A stretch of DNA of 64,000 nt from Serratia inhibens (GTDB lineage: Bacteria > Pseudomonadota > Gammaproteobacteria > Enterobacterales > Enterobacteriaceae): the NCBI RefSeq assembly GCF_003591175.1, contig NZ_QYYG01000005.1, forward strand, positions 240,678 through 304,677, read 5' to 3'. The notes beneath the pieces are model-generated. The model saw nothing but the letters and a program-made list of their open reading frames with translations. It made no database searches and was not told where the DNA came from. Shown here in pieces: positions 1 to 9,210 of the stretch; position 1 is the first letter of the stretch; each line of letters opens with the position of its first letter. A program made the translations under genes and the position numbers.

Positions 1-543
1 GTGGTGCTGATTGGTGAGATCCGCGACGGCGAAACGGCGCAGATTGCGGTTCAGGCTTCGCTGACCGGGCATCTGGTGCTGTCCACGCTGCATACCAATA
101 CGGCTATCGGCGCGATTGCCCGGTTACGAGATATGGGCGTTGAGCCATTCTTGCTGTCCAGCTCGCTCAGCGGCGTGTTGGCGCAGCGCCTGGTGCGGCG
201 GCTCTGTCCGCAATGCCGCGAACCTTACACTCTGTCTGATAGGCAACGGCGGGTGTTTGATCTGCCTGCGGATCGGGGCGTCACTTGCTGGCGACCGATG
301 GGCTGCAACGCCTGCAATGGGCAAGGCTACCTTGGGCGCATCGGTTTGCATGAGTTGCTGGTGCTGGATGAACCCATGCGCCTGGCTATCCACCGTGGAG
401 ACAGCGAGATCGACATCATGCGTCTGGCTGCCTCAGGTTATCAGTCTTTACGCCAGGATGGGATCGCAAAAATGAACGCCGGCGAGACCAGCCTGGAAGA
501 GGTTCTGAGAGTGACCCGCGAAGGGGATGGCGATGAGATTTGA
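1..543 (+). CDS. gspE: Type II secretion ATPase GspE, C-terminal part (5' end outside window)
   Basis: GspE is the cytoplasmic ATPase that powers pseudopilus assembly in type II secretion. Only the last 180 residues are present. They open in the Walker B region ([12 protein letters not shown]), followed by the His box STLHTNTA and a tetracysteine zinc motif (CPQC, then CNAC about 40 residues later), which is diagnostic of GspE/PulE rather than of PilT. The reading frame enters open from the left edge, so the GTG at position 1 is an internal Val codon and not a start. The stop overlaps the start of gspF, which shows a tightly packed operon. Confidence 0.96.
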   Translation: MVLIGEIRDGETAQIAVQASLTGHLVLSTLHTNTAIGAIARLRDMGVEPFLLSSSLSGVLAQRLVRRLCPQCREPYTLSDRQRRVFDLPADRGVTCWRPMGCNACNGQGYLGRIGLHELLVLDEPMRLAIHRGDSEIDIMRLAASGYQSLRQDGIAKMNAGETSLEEVLRVTREGDGDEI

Positions 544-1744
544 TTATCATGCCTGCGACAGGCAAGGGCGTACCCGACGCGGGGGGCTCGAGGCGGATTC
601 CTTGCGGCATGCCCGTGATCTGTTGCGTGAAAAAGGGTGGCAGGTGTTGGCGGTTAAGGCCAAAAAAACGCGGGGTTTCAATAGTCTGACTGGCTTGCGG
701 CTTACCTCCGGCGTTACGAGCAGCGACCTGGCGTTGTTGACCCGTCAGTTGGCGACCTTGATGTCCGCAGCATTGCCGCTAGAAGAAGCGCTGATGGCGG
801 TGGCGCGGCAAACGGAAAAGAAAGGTTTGCAGACGGTGCTGACGCAGGTACGTCTGCGGATCCTGGAAGGTTTTTCCCTGGCGCATGCGTTGGGGCAATA
901 CCCGCCTGTTTTTGATCGTCTGTACTGCGCCATGGTGACCGCCGGCGAAATCTCCGGCCATCTGGCACCGGTGCTGGAGCGTCTGGCCGACTATGTCGAA
1001 CAGCGCCAGCAAATGAAAAACAAGATCACTCAGGCATTGGTGTACCCGATGGTACTGACGGTGGTGGCGATCGGGGTAGTGGCCATCTTGCTTACTGCGG
1101 TGGTGCCCAAAGTCATAGAGCAATTTATTCATATGAAACAGGCCTTGCCGTTGTCTACCCGGCTGCTGATCGGTGCCAGTGATGCCATCCGGCAATGGGG
1201 GTTGGCAGCGCTGATGCTGATGCTGGCGGGCGTCGGTTGGTTTCGCTATCGCCTGAAAGAGCAGGCCAGGCGTACCCGGTGGCATGCTTTTATCCTGCGG
1301 ATGCCGGTTATCGGCAAGTTGACCCTGGGTGTGAATACGGCGCGCTACGCCAAAACGTTGAGCATTTTGAACGCCAGCGCGGTGCCGTTGCTGGAGGCGA
1401 TGCGCATCAGCGCCAGTGTGCTGGGCAATGATCATGCCCGGCAGCGGTTGCAGGCGGCGATGGAACGGGTGCGTGAAGGCGAAGGGTTGTCGCCGTCTTT
1501 GGAGGGGACTGCGCTTTTTTCGCCGATGATGCGGCACATGATCATGTCCGGTGAGCGCAGCGGTGAATTGGAAATGATGCTCGAGCGGGCGGCGAATATG
1601 CAACAGGATGCCTTTAATCGGCAAATAACCTTGGCTCTGGGGTTGTTTGAACCTTTATTGGTGATAGTGATGGCCAGCTCGGTGCTGTTTATTATTTTGG
1701 CTATCCTGCAGCCAATATTGCAGCTCAATAATATGATTGGATGA
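527..1744 (+). CDS. gspF: Type II secretion inner-membrane platform protein GspF
   Basis: GspF is the polytopic platform protein that links the GspE ATPase to the pseudopilus. The 405 residues have the family layout: two cytoplasmic T2SSF domains (about 70-195 and 275-395) with hydrophobic segments near residues 170-195, 225-245 and 375-400. The first domain carries the typical [19 protein letters not shown] stretch. Two start codons are possible. ATG 527 matches the longest frame, but ATG 533 (MRFDYHACD) lies 6 nt after AAGGGG and is the better placed start; the difference is two residues. The gene overlaps the ends of gspE and gspG. Confidence 0.95.
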   Translation: MAMRFDYHACDRQGRTRRGGLEADSLRHARDLLREKGWQVLAVKAKKTRGFNSLTGLRLTSGVTSSDLALLTRQLATLMSAALPLEEALMAVARQTEKKGLQTVLTQVRLRILEGFSLAHALGQYPPVFDRLYCAMVTAGEISGHLAPVLERLADYVEQRQQMKNKITQALVYPMVLTVVAIGVVAILLTAVVPKVIEQFIHMKQALPLSTRLLIGASDAIRQWGLAALMLMLAGVGWFRYRLKEQARRTRWHAFILRMPVIGKLTLGVNTARYAKTLSILNASAVPLLEAMRISASVLGNDHARQRLQAAMERVREGEGLSPSLEGTALFSPMMRHMIMSGERSGELEMMLERAANMQQDAFNRQITLALGLFEPLLVIVMASSVLFIILAILQPILQLNNMIG

Positions 1745-2226
1745 TGAAGATGCTAACGGAAAGTAAAGTGAGAAATATTAGTGAGGTACGCAGTTTTAAA
1801 CAAAAAGGTTTTACACTTTTGGAAATTATGGTGGTGATTGTAATTCTGGGGTTATTGGCCAGTTTGACTATTCCCAGCCTGATGGGAAATAAGGAAAAAG
1901 CCGATAAGCAAAAGGCGACCAGCGATATTGTCGCCCTGGAGAATGCACTGGATATGTACAAGTTGGACAACGGGCGTTATCCAAATTCGGAGCAAGGGTT
2001 GGCGGCGCTGTCGGCCAAGCCTGAAGTGGCGCCGATTCCGCGCAATTATCCTGAAGACGGTTATATCCGCCGGCTGCCGCAGGATCCCTGGGGCAATGAG
2101 TATCAACTTCGCAACCCCGGCAAGCACGGCAGGCTGGATGTGTTTTCAATCGGCCCGGACGGCCTTGCCGACAGTGATGACGACATCGGCAACTGGGTCG
2201 CGAGCACTGCGGATAAAGCGGAGTAG
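1741..2226 (+). CDS. gspG: Major pseudopilin GspG
   Basis: GspG is the main subunit of the type II secretion pseudopilus. The prepilin signature is KQKG^FTLLEIMVVIVILG, with cleavage expected after Gly23 and Glu5 of the mature protein present. The C-terminal half has the calcium-loop region of the family (residues 115-150, DPWGNEYQ and DVFSIGPDG). The frame starts with an ATGA overlap with gspF and gives a 23-residue leader, longer than the 6-10 residues usual for pseudopilins. Internal starts at ATG 1750 or GTG 1768 (preceded by GGAAAG) are possible, so the N terminus is uncertain. The mature part is of normal length. Confidence 0.95.
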   Translation: MMKMLTESKVRNISEVRSFKQKGFTLLEIMVVIVILGLLASLTIPSLMGNKEKADKQKATSDIVALENALDMYKLDNGRYPNSEQGLAALSAKPEVAPIPRNYPEDGYIRRLPQDPWGNEYQLRNPGKHGRLDVFSIGPDGLADSDDDIGNWVASTADKAE

Positions 2227-2228
2227 CA

Positions 2229-2717
2229 ATGGGCCGCGAATGCGGGTTCACTCTGCTGGAAATCATGCTGGTGCTGCTGTTGTTAGGCATTACCAGCAGC
2301 CTGGTGATGTTGCGTTCTCCCGCCGCTGAAAGCCAACTGGCGCGACAGGGTGAGCAACTGGCCTGGCAGTTGAATGAGGTTGCGGAACGGGCTGAGCGTG
2401 AAGGCACAACCTATGGTGTGGCGTTCAGCCGTAGCGGTTGGCGCATTGTCGCCGCTGGCCAGTATCGGGATAAAGGTGCAGTGACGACAGACACGCCTTT
2501 GCCGGCCGGGGTTGAACTGCTGTTGGCCCTGGAGCGGCAGGCGATCGCGTTGGATGATGCATGGCCGCCGGGGGAGGAACCGCAGGTTTGGTTGTATCCG
2601 GGCGGTGAAACCACCGTGTTTTCCGTCACATTACAGCAAGGGAAATGCCGATGGCAGCTTAATGCGACCGGATTTTTCAGGTTTGAGACGACAGAAGCCC
2701 ACTGTGATGAAAGATAA
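2229..2717 (+). CDS. gspH: Minor pseudopilin GspH
   Basis: GspH is a minor pseudopilin of the pseudopilus tip. It has a 6-residue leader (MGRECG^FTLLEIMLVLLLLG), with the conserved Glu at mature position 5 and a hydrophobic helix, then a GspH-type soluble domain (162 residues in all). It starts 2 nt after the gspG stop and its 3' end overlaps gspI by 11 nt. That overlap, with gspI between it and gspJ, matches the canonical G-H-I-J-K order. The family assignment rests on position and the prepilin motif, since GspH soluble domains are poorly conserved. Confidence 0.93.
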   Translation: MGRECGFTLLEIMLVLLLLGITSSLVMLRSPAAESQLARQGEQLAWQLNEVAERAEREGTTYGVAFSRSGWRIVAAGQYRDKGAVTTDTPLPAGVELLLALERQAIALDDAWPPGEEPQVWLYPGGETTVFSVTLQQGKCRWQLNATGFFRFETTEAHCDER

Positions 2718-3084
2718 ACATAAACGGCAGAGCGGGATGACCCTGCTGGAGGTGATGGTTGCGCTGATGATTTTCGCCATTGGTTGCATGGCGCTAATCA
2801 AAACCACCGGGCGGCAGGTACAAAGCCTGGGCGTGATCGAAGCGAAGAATGTCGCGCTGTGGGTGGCGGATAACCAATTGACCTTATTGCAGCTTGATGT
2901 ATCCCCGCTCGCGCAGACATGGCGTCAGGGGACGACGGAAATGGCGGATGAAACCTGGTATTGGCGTTACCGCGGCAGAGACACCACGGATGTCGGGATG
3001 CGGGCGATAGAAATGGAAGTGCGGCGTAACCCGCAGGCGCAAAATGCATTGGTCAGGTTGCTGGCCTATAGAGAATCGCCATGA
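2707..3084 (+). CDS. gspI: Minor pseudopilin GspI
   Basis: GspI is the minor pseudopilin that forms the tip complex with GspJ and GspK. I chose ATG 2707, which gives 125 residues with the leader MKDKHKRQSG^MTLLEVMVALMIFAI; the frame is open further upstream but only antisense-like sequence is added there. Met as first mature residue, with Glu at position 5, is typical of GspI. The length fits the family (about 120-130). The start lies inside gspH and the stop overlaps gspJ (ATGA), so translation is likely coupled. Confidence 0.94.
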   Translation: MKDKHKRQSGMTLLEVMVALMIFAIGCMALIKTTGRQVQSLGVIEAKNVALWVADNQLTLLQLDVSPLAQTWRQGTTEMADETWYWRYRGRDTTDVGMRAIEMEVRRNPQAQNALVRLLAYRESP

Positions 3085-3692
3085 AACGGGAGTGGGCTCG
3101 CGGCTTTACGCTGGTGGAAATGATGCTGGCCATCGTTATTTTTTCATTGCTGTTGATCTCGGCGCTGATGATTTTCAAAGGCGTCTTGAGAAACAGTGAG
3201 ATCACCCAACGAAAATCGACGCAAATGGTTCAACTGCAGCGGACGCTGAGCGTCATTGAACGGGACTTTACCCATGCACTCACCCGCACGCCGGCCGGCT
3301 TGGCCGGTCAGCCCGGAATACCGGAGTTTGTGGCGCGCGGTGCGGCAGAGGGCGTTGGCGACTATCGGGTCATGATGATCAGAAATTACTGGCATAACCC
3401 CGGAGCCAGGTTGCCGCGTTCGACGCTGGAGCGGGTGGAATACCGGTTTCAGAAGGGGGTGTTGGAGCGCCTGAGTTTCCCCACCCTGAACAGCCCGGCG
3501 TCTGCCGTGCGCAGTGTGACGTTGTTGTCGGACGTATTGCAGTTCCAATTGCGTTTTTATTATCAAGGTGAATGGTTAACGGCGTGGCATGCCAGCACCT
3601 GGCTGCCTCAGACGATCGAGATCACCGTTGAAACACGCTCTTTCGGCGTGGTACGACGCATTGTTCAACTGTCGCCCGAGGAAAAATCATGA
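3081..3692 (+). CDS. gspJ: Minor pseudopilin GspJ
   Basis: GspJ is a tip-complex pseudopilin of type II secretion. It has an 8-residue leader (MKREWARG^FTLVEMMLAIVIFSLL) with Glu at mature position 5, followed by a GspJ domain including RTLSVIERDFTHALTR and a C-terminal strand region ending in RRIVQLSPEEKS. At 203 residues it has the family's usual length. It overlaps gspI and gspK by 4 nt each. Confidence 0.94.
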   Translation: MKREWARGFTLVEMMLAIVIFSLLLISALMIFKGVLRNSEITQRKSTQMVQLQRTLSVIERDFTHALTRTPAGLAGQPGIPEFVARGAAEGVGDYRVMMIRNYWHNPGARLPRSTLERVEYRFQKGVLERLSFPTLNSPASAVRSVTLLSDVLQFQLRFYYQGEWLTAWHASTWLPQTIEITVETRSFGVVRRIVQLSPEEKS

Positions 3693-4621
3693 ATAAACAG
3701 CGGGGAATGGCGTTGTTGATGGTTTTGTTAATGATGTCGGTGATGACGATTATTGCGGTGAATATCAATAACTACTGGCAACGCTCGTTAACGCGTACAC
3801 AGACTCAGCAGGATCAATTAACGGCCAAGTGGTTGCTGTTGGGCGGAGAAATCTATGCCAAAAGGCAGTTGCAACAGGCGTTGGATAAGCAGGTATCGGT
3901 GAGCTTGGGGCAGGCATGGGCGCGTGAAGATATAGTCATGCGCACGGAAGAGAGGGAGGTTTCCGTGCGTATTGTCAGCGCCGATGTCTGTTTTAATTTG
4001 AATGCGCTTGCAACGTCACCCCCGGTGGATGATGCCGGGGCCGAAAACCCGAAAGTAGCGAGAGAGAAGCAGATGTTCATGCTGTTACTCACCAATCTGG
4101 GTGTTGGCGAGCCGCAGGCCGGCGCTATCGCCGATGCCGTTATCATGAAAGTAAACCGGCGACGCGATCAGGCTGAAACTAGTTATCTGATTGAGGATGT
4201 CAGTGAACTGCGGGAACTGAGTGTCATAAGCCGCGAACTGTATCTGCGCATGGCACCACTGGTCTGCGCCTTACCGGATAATAGGTTGCGCATTAACCTT
4301 AATACCGCCACGGCGCAGCAATTGCCGCTGATCAGGGCGATGTTGCTGAATGCGTTGGGCGGCGATCAAGTCCTGGCGCTCATCGCTGCACGGCCGCAAC
4401 ACGGCTGGCGTTCACTGGACTTTTTAACTGCGGAAAACTACCCCGAACTGCACAAGCTGAAAGATGAGGATCTGGCCGACAGACTGGTCACTACCGGCAG
4501 CCGATTTACTGCGGAATTGCGGCTGAAGCTGGAGGACGGCCAGTATCGGCTAGTCAGTGCTTTGCAACGTAACAAAGCCGGTGTGAAGGTGATGAGCCGC
4601 CAGTTTGGGTGGGGAGAATAG
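3689..4621 (+). CDS. gspK: Tip pseudopilin GspK
   Basis: GspK is the large pseudopilin that caps the pseudopilus. The 310-residue protein has a 6-residue leader (MNKQRG^MALLMVLLMMSVMTII). As in other GspK proteins it lacks the Glu at mature position 5, which fits a subunit with nothing above it to dock on. The family's helical insertion (residues 100-190, with VNRRRDQAETSYLIEDVSELREL) and the helix-hairpin-helix-like stretch RINLNTATAQQLPL are visible. It overlaps gspJ by 4 nt and ends 3 nt before gspL. Confidence 0.95.
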   Translation: MNKQRGMALLMVLLMMSVMTIIAVNINNYWQRSLTRTQTQQDQLTAKWLLLGGEIYAKRQLQQALDKQVSVSLGQAWAREDIVMRTEEREVSVRIVSADVCFNLNALATSPPVDDAGAENPKVAREKQMFMLLLTNLGVGEPQAGAIADAVIMKVNRRRDQAETSYLIEDVSELRELSVISRELYLRMAPLVCALPDNRLRINLNTATAQQLPLIRAMLLNALGGDQVLALIAARPQHGWRSLDFLTAENYPELHKLKDEDLADRLVTTGSRFTAELRLKLEDGQYRLVSALQRNKAGVKVMSRQFGWGE

Positions 4622-4624
4622 AGT

Positions 4625-5755
4625 ATGGCGGACAATATACTGCTTATCGCCCTGGGGCACGACGCGGTGGCCGACGTGCGCTGGGGCAAGATTGGGGAAG
4701 TGCAAAGCACCTTTGCCGCCAGCCTTGATCTGACTAACGCCGGTACCGAACTGGCGGTGATGGCACGAAACAGCATGGTGGTGGTGCTGGTTCCGGCACG
4801 TCATGTGGTGCTGCGGTATGTGGAGTTTCAGGGAAAATCCAGACTGGCGACGCCGATGGCGTTGGCGTTCCAGCATGAAAGCGAACTGTTGACCGACGTG
4901 GAGCAGATGCATTGGGTGATATTGGGCAAAGAGCAGATGAATTTCGGCATTGCCGGGATAGCGTTGGCGCAAATGCAGGCCTGGTGCGAACGCTTGAATG
5001 CTTGCGGTCTTCATGTCGATAAAATGATCCCGGATGTGTTGACAGTACCTTTACCCGGGCAGTGCAGCGCGGCGCTTTTGCCTGAACGGTGGTTGATAAG
5101 AACGGGAAAATGGCAGGGTATGCAGTTGCCCGGTGCATGGAAAGATACTGAACTTCCGGTAACGCCGGATCTTTGCATTCATGCCGGCGTCAGCGTGCCG
5201 TCTGCCTGGGAGGGCGTATCTTCCGCAGGGGATCCGTTATGGCAATTGGCGAATGAAGCCGGGCGCAGCAAGAGCAACCTGTTGCAGGGGAAATTTAAAC
5301 CCGCCCTCGGATGGCCGCGCTTTATGCCGGGAAAGACCGCTTGCGCGTTGATATTGGTCAGTTGCTCGTTGCTGGTTTGCGGTCTGTACCATCAACTGAA
5401 GGCCGGACAAGCCGAAAGGCAGATGGCCGCTTTATATCAGCAACTGTCGCCGGGGCAGCCGCTGACGGCTTCACCCGTTGAGGAGGCCAGAAAAAAAGTC
5501 AGACAGATGCAAAATATATTGAAGGAGCCTCAGTTGTTTAAGCTGTTGCCTTATGCCACTGAAGCGTTGTCTTTGTGGAAGCAGCCGCAACTGCAGTCGT
5601 TAATTTTCGATGGCGCTAAAAATGAACTGGTTATCACTCTGTTAAAAGAAGATACGCAACTGCCGTTGCCAACTGAAGACAATGGCATCAACGTCGCCAT
5701 AACGGAAGGGCCTGCGGTTAATCTGGCGACCCTCAGAGTCGGAGAGGTTCAATGA
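4625..5755 (+). CDS. gspL: Type II secretion assembly-platform protein GspL
   Basis: GspL couples the GspE ATPase to the inner-membrane platform. The 376 residues have an N-terminal actin-like cytoplasmic domain (about 1-230), one transmembrane segment near residues 237-256 (TACALILVSCSLLVCGLYH) and a short periplasmic ferredoxin-like domain. This layout, and the position between gspK and gspM, define it. It is slightly shorter than many GspL proteins (about 390-400). Its stop overlaps gspM. Confidence 0.93.
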   Translation: MADNILLIALGHDAVADVRWGKIGEVQSTFAASLDLTNAGTELAVMARNSMVVVLVPARHVVLRYVEFQGKSRLATPMALAFQHESELLTDVEQMHWVILGKEQMNFGIAGIALAQMQAWCERLNACGLHVDKMIPDVLTVPLPGQCSAALLPERWLIRTGKWQGMQLPGAWKDTELPVTPDLCIHAGVSVPSAWEGVSSAGDPLWQLANEAGRSKSNLLQGKFKPALGWPRFMPGKTACALILVSCSLLVCGLYHQLKAGQAERQMAALYQQLSPGQPLTASPVEEARKKVRQMQNILKEPQLFKLLPYATEALSLWKQPQLQSLIFDGAKNELVITLLKEDTQLPLPTEDNGINVAITEGPAVNLATLRVGEVQ

Positions 5756-6216
5756 TGAAAATGCGTATCGCCGGTTTTAAAGCCGATAAAAGCCTGCAGG
5801 CAGCGGTGGCATTGAGCCTGCTGTTGCTGGCGGCGTTCAGTTATTGCCTGTATCAGTTTTATCAGATGAAAGAAAGTTTGCAGCGGTTAGAGGCGTTTAA
5901 CGGACAGATCAACAATGTCGTCTTGCTGCAATCTCGATTGCCGCCTGGCGCTGCGCCACGCGCTCTATTGCAGCAACGCCTGCGACAGAGCGCCCAGGAA
6001 CAGCAAATTCCCGTCACGGTTTGGGACGAGCGGGAAGACGGCGTTCGGATGACGCTAGCTTCTATCCCATTCGCGCATTTAATGCTCTGGCTGGCCGAAT
6101 TACAGCGCGAACAAGGGATTCGGGTGGTACAACTTGCCGTCGAACGTAGCGAACAGGATCAGGGAGTAGTGAAGGTCAGCCAACTGTTGGTGGCGGCGCA
6201 GCAAAGCATTTTATAA
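5752..6216 (+). CDS. gspM: Type II secretion platform protein GspM
   Basis: GspM partners GspL in the inner-membrane platform. It is a 154-residue bitopic protein: a short cytoplasmic N terminus, one membrane helix at about residues 18-36 (QAAVALSLLLLAAFSYCLYQF), then a coiled stretch and a small periplasmic domain. The size, topology and overlap with gspL are those of GspM. Next comes gspO; there is no gspN, whose absence is common and tolerated in this system. Confidence 0.92.
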   Translation: MMKMRIAGFKADKSLQAAVALSLLLLAAFSYCLYQFYQMKESLQRLEAFNGQINNVVLLQSRLPPGAAPRALLQQRLRQSAQEQQIPVTVWDEREDGVRMTLASIPFAHLMLWLAELQREQGIRVVQLAVERSEQDQGVVKVSQLLVAAQQSIL

Positions 6217-6248
6217 ACGATCTCGATTTTATTCATTCAGAGGGAAAT

Positions 6249-7079
6249 ATGTTATTCGCCATTAAAAATATGGCCAGCGACTACTGGTTATTATTCAGCG
6301 CAGTGCTGAGTCTTTGCTTGGGCAGTTTTATTAATGTGGTTATTTACCGATTGCCCAAGATGCTTGAACGCGAAGAGTTCTGGGTGAGTAATGGAAATAA
6401 TCCTGAGGTATTTAATTTTTTTCTTCCCGGTTCGACGTGTCCGCACTGTTTAGAGAAAATAAGGCCCTATGATAATATTCCGCTACTGAGCTGGTTGATA
6501 TTACGCGGGCGTTGCCGCCACTGTCGGGTGGCTATTTCCTCGCGTTATCCTCTGGTTGAATGGGTTACCATGTTGGCCGGAATATCGATAGCCTGTTTTA
6601 CCGGTATCGGTATCGACTGGTTTTTTATGCTGGCGTTATTTTCGTTATTGTTAGCACTGTCGGTTATCGATATGGACCGGCAGTTGTTGCCCGATTGTTT
6701 GACTCTGTCATTGTTGTGGACCGGGTTGTTGTGGCATAGCATTGCGCAGCCGCAATTTTTACCCGCCGCAGTAATGGGCGCTGTCGCGGGTTATCTCATC
6801 CTTTGGCTGCTTTACTGGGGGTTCCGGTTATCGACCGGCCGCGAAGGTTTGGGGTATGGCGACTTTAAATTACTGGCGGCGCTGGGGGCCTGGGGGGGAT
6901 ATGAATCTCTGCCGCAGATCTTGTTGTTTGGGTCGTCCTGCAGCCTGCTCTGGCTACTGCTGCTGCGTGTGATGCGTTCTCGCAGCTGGTCGCAGCCCTT
7001 GCCGTTCGGGCCTGGGCTGGCGATAGCCGGATGGTCGTGGGTGGTTTACCGCGAGATTATCCAACCGTTTGTTGGCTAG
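6249..7079 (+). CDS. gspO: Prepilin peptidase and N-methyltransferase GspO
   Basis: GspO cleaves the leaders of GspG to GspK and N-methylates the new N termini. The 276-residue membrane protein keeps all family marks: the N-terminal LGSFINVVIYRLP motif, a zinc-binding pair of CxxC motifs at Cys64/Cys67 and Cys89/Cys92, and the two catalytic aspartate sites of the GXGD-type aspartyl peptidases (IDMDRQLLPD near 140-149 and GYGDFKLLAALGAWGG). The start follows a good ribosome site (GAGGGAAAT). It ends 4 nt inside the convergent gspS gene, so the two genes overlap tail to tail. Confidence 0.96.
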   Translation: MLFAIKNMASDYWLLFSAVLSLCLGSFINVVIYRLPKMLEREEFWVSNGNNPEVFNFFLPGSTCPHCLEKIRPYDNIPLLSWLILRGRCRHCRVAISSRYPLVEWVTMLAGISIACFTGIGIDWFFMLALFSLLLALSVIDMDRQLLPDCLTLSLLWTGLLWHSIAQPQFLPAAVMGAVAGYLILWLLYWGFRLSTGREGLGYGDFKLLAALGAWGGYESLPQILLFGSSCSLLWLLLLRVMRSRSWSQPLPFGPGLAIAGWSWVVYREIIQPFVG

Positions 7080-7450
7080 CGTGCATGCTCGAGAAAACGC
7101 ACCAGCGTCCGGTTGAAGCTGCTGCATTTCTGCGCCAGAGGCGTAGCGTCGGCATTCAGCCGATCAAATACTCCTTTGGCCGCATCGAGTAATTGGGTTT
7201 GATTTACGTCTTGGCTTGGCCAACCTTTTTTATTTGCTTCGTTCATTGCTGCGGCGGCCAATTTATCATTGTCCGGGATGTCGGCACGGCTGCATTTTTC
7301 CCGAAGAAACTGGCTGGCCCCGACCAGCGAGGACAGTTGTTCCAGCCGACTCTCGGCCGTTGGCAGCGTGGTTTTATGTTCTGCAGAATGCTGACAGCCG
7401 GACAGCAGCGCAACGGATATCGTTAACGCGGCAATATTTCTGATAAACAT
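7076..7450 (-). CDS. gspS: Type II secretion pilotin lipoprotein, PulS/OutS family
   Basis: Pilotins of this family are outer-membrane lipoproteins that guide the GspD secretin to the outer membrane. The 124-residue product has a lipoprotein signal with lipobox LLSGC (lipidated Cys19). The mature domain is small and helical, with the paired cysteines (EKCSRAD and QKCSSFN) of the PulS/OutS family. It lies convergent to gspO. I infer pilotin function from the family pattern and from its place at the end of the T2SS operon; no other T2SS gene is on this strand here. Confidence 0.87.
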   Translation of the reverse strand: MFIRNIAALTISVALLSGCQHSAEHKTTLPTAESRLEQLSSLVGASQFLREKCSRADIPDNDKLAAAAMNEANKKGWPSQDVNQTQLLDAAKGVFDRLNADATPLAQKCSSFNRTLVRFLEHAR

Positions 7451-7729
7451 ATTATTCTCATCGTAGGCTTGGGTAAGGGGTGATTATTTTATCTTCGGCT
7501 AATTATAGTTTCAATGCTCCAGGTTTTTTTTAAGTATTATTCATGTTTACTAATGACTTTTATCCATTAATGCACATTAAATTAAGGCAATCTAAGTATC
7601 TCAGGCTTATTTGTTCGTTTTATTCTGTTGGGGCGGGAAGTTACCGCGTTTATTAGAACAGTAAATGATTCGACTGGAGATTATTTGAATTTTCTCAGTT
7701 GAAAGCCGAACAATTTAACTGGAGTAGTA

Positions 7730-9151
7730 ATGAAATTATCAAAAATTGCCTTGATGATGGCAACGCTTACCGTCTCTTCCGCAGCCTGGGCTCATGGTTA
7801 TATTGAAGTACCCGAGAGCCGTGCCTATAAATGCAAGCTGGGTTCAAACACCGATTGCGGCCGTGCTCAGTGGGAACCACAAAGTGTTGAGCAAATTTCC
7901 GGCTTCCCGGGTAACGATACGCCACTGGACGGTGAACTGGCTAGCGGCAGCGTAGGGGGATTTGAACCTCTGGATCGCCAAGGCACCAACCAGTGGGCGC
8001 TGAATACCATCCAGGCAGGTCCGCAAAGCTTTACCTGGTTCAATAAAGCCCGCCATAAAACCACTAACTGGCGCTATTACATCACCAAACAGGGCTGGGA
8101 CGTCAACAAGCCGTTGTCGCGCGAATCCTTAGAAAAAGAACCGTTCTGCGTGATTGACGGCCACGGTCTTCTGCCTGATGAACGTGTGGTTCACCAGTGT
8201 GTAGTTCCGGAAAGAACCGGTTATCAGGTGATTTATGGCGTGTGGGAAATTGCCGATACGGTAAATAGCTTCTATCAGGCCGTCGACGTTAACTTTGAAG
8301 ATGGCGGTATTATTTCCGAGTGGAGCAAACAGCTGCAAGGGCACATCAACGGTAAGAACCTGCAGGTTGGGGATAAGGCGATCGCCCGCTTCTTCAGCGA
8401 TGCCGGTGAAGTTACCGCCATGCAAATCGAGATCGATATCGACAGCGAAGCGCTGACCGATAAAAATCTCTGGAGCCAGGCCCTGGCGCAAAAAATTAAT
8501 GCTACCCACGCTGACGTACGTGCCGGTGTTAAAGACAAGGACGGCAACGTTAATCCAATCGCCGGCAACAACTATGTCTTCGCGAAGAAAGGTAGCGCGC
8601 TGAAGGGTGTGGTGATTTCCTATGAGGAAGAGGCGCCTGCCGTTACCGAGGAAATCCGCATTGGTGGGCTGTCGAGCAGCAAGATCAAAGACGGTAAATC
8701 CCGGTTGACCTTTAACGCTGAGGTGAAAGGCAAACTGACCGTTGAAGCACGCGTGTTCGATCACCACCAGATCGAGAAGGGGTATCTGAAAACCACGTTG
8801 GAAGATGCCAGCCAGCCATTGAGCATGGATCTGAACAACGTCAGCGAAGGTCACCACATGCTGAAAGTGATTGCGACTAACGAGCAAGGTCACAGCATTC
8901 AGCCTGACGTTGAAGATTTCAACCTCGAAGCTGAGTCTACTGGCGGCACCGGCGAGTATAACTTCGTCTTCCCGAACGACCTGAGCAAATACGCAGCCGG
9001 CACCACCGTGTTACAGCCGAAAGATGGCAAGGTATACGAATGCAAGCCATTCCCATACAGCGGTTATTGCATGCAATGGAACAGCGCAGCAAACCATTAT
9101 GAGCCTGGTGTAGGGGCAAACTGGAAAGACGCCTGGGTAGTGAAACAGTAA
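7730..9151 (+). CDS. gbpA: GbpA-like chitin-binding lytic polysaccharide monooxygenase (AA10)
   Basis: This secreted, probably copper-dependent enzyme binds and oxidatively cleaves chitin. A Sec signal peptide ends at AWA^HGY, leaving His22 as the N-terminal residue of the mature protein. With His109 (in ARHKTT) it would form the copper histidine brace; Phe181 in FYQAVDVN is the axial residue. Four domains follow GbpA of Vibrio: AA10 (about 22-200), two middle domains (about 205-400), and a C-terminal carbohydrate-binding module rich in Cys and Trp (about 405-473). GbpA of Vibrio cholerae is known to be a T2SS substrate, and this gene lies right next to T2SS genes, so export by that system is a reasonable inference. 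ATG 7730 follows CTGGAG. Confidence 0.93.
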   Translation: MKLSKIALMMATLTVSSAAWAHGYIEVPESRAYKCKLGSNTDCGRAQWEPQSVEQISGFPGNDTPLDGELASGSVGGFEPLDRQGTNQWALNTIQAGPQSFTWFNKARHKTTNWRYYITKQGWDVNKPLSRESLEKEPFCVIDGHGLLPDERVVHQCVVPERTGYQVIYGVWEIADTVNSFYQAVDVNFEDGGIISEWSKQLQGHINGKNLQVGDKAIARFFSDAGEVTAMQIEIDIDSEALTDKNLWSQALAQKINATHADVRAGVKDKDGNVNPIAGNNYVFAKKGSALKGVVISYEEEAPAVTEEIRIGGLSSSKIKDGKSRLTFNAEVKGKLTVEARVFDHHQIEKGYLKTTLEDASQPLSMDLNNVSEGHHMLKVIATNEQGHSIQPDVEDFNLEAESTGGTGEYNFVFPNDLSKYAAGTTVLQPKDGKVYECKPFPYSGYCMQWNSAANHYEPGVGANWKDAWVVKQ

Positions 9152-9176
9152 TTATTTGGTGATAGACAGGATATTC

Positions 9177-9199
9177 AGCGGCCAGCAATGGCCGCTTTT
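9177..9199 (+). terminator. Probable terminator after gbpA
   Basis: A perfect 8-bp stem (AGCGGCCA / TGGCCGCT) with a GCAA tetraloop is followed by TTTA. It lies between gbpA and the next gene, whose start is only 12 nt further on, so it may attenuate rather than fully stop read-through into the cytochrome gene. Confidence 0.7.
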
Positions 9200-9210
9200 A
9201 AGAGGGTTTT

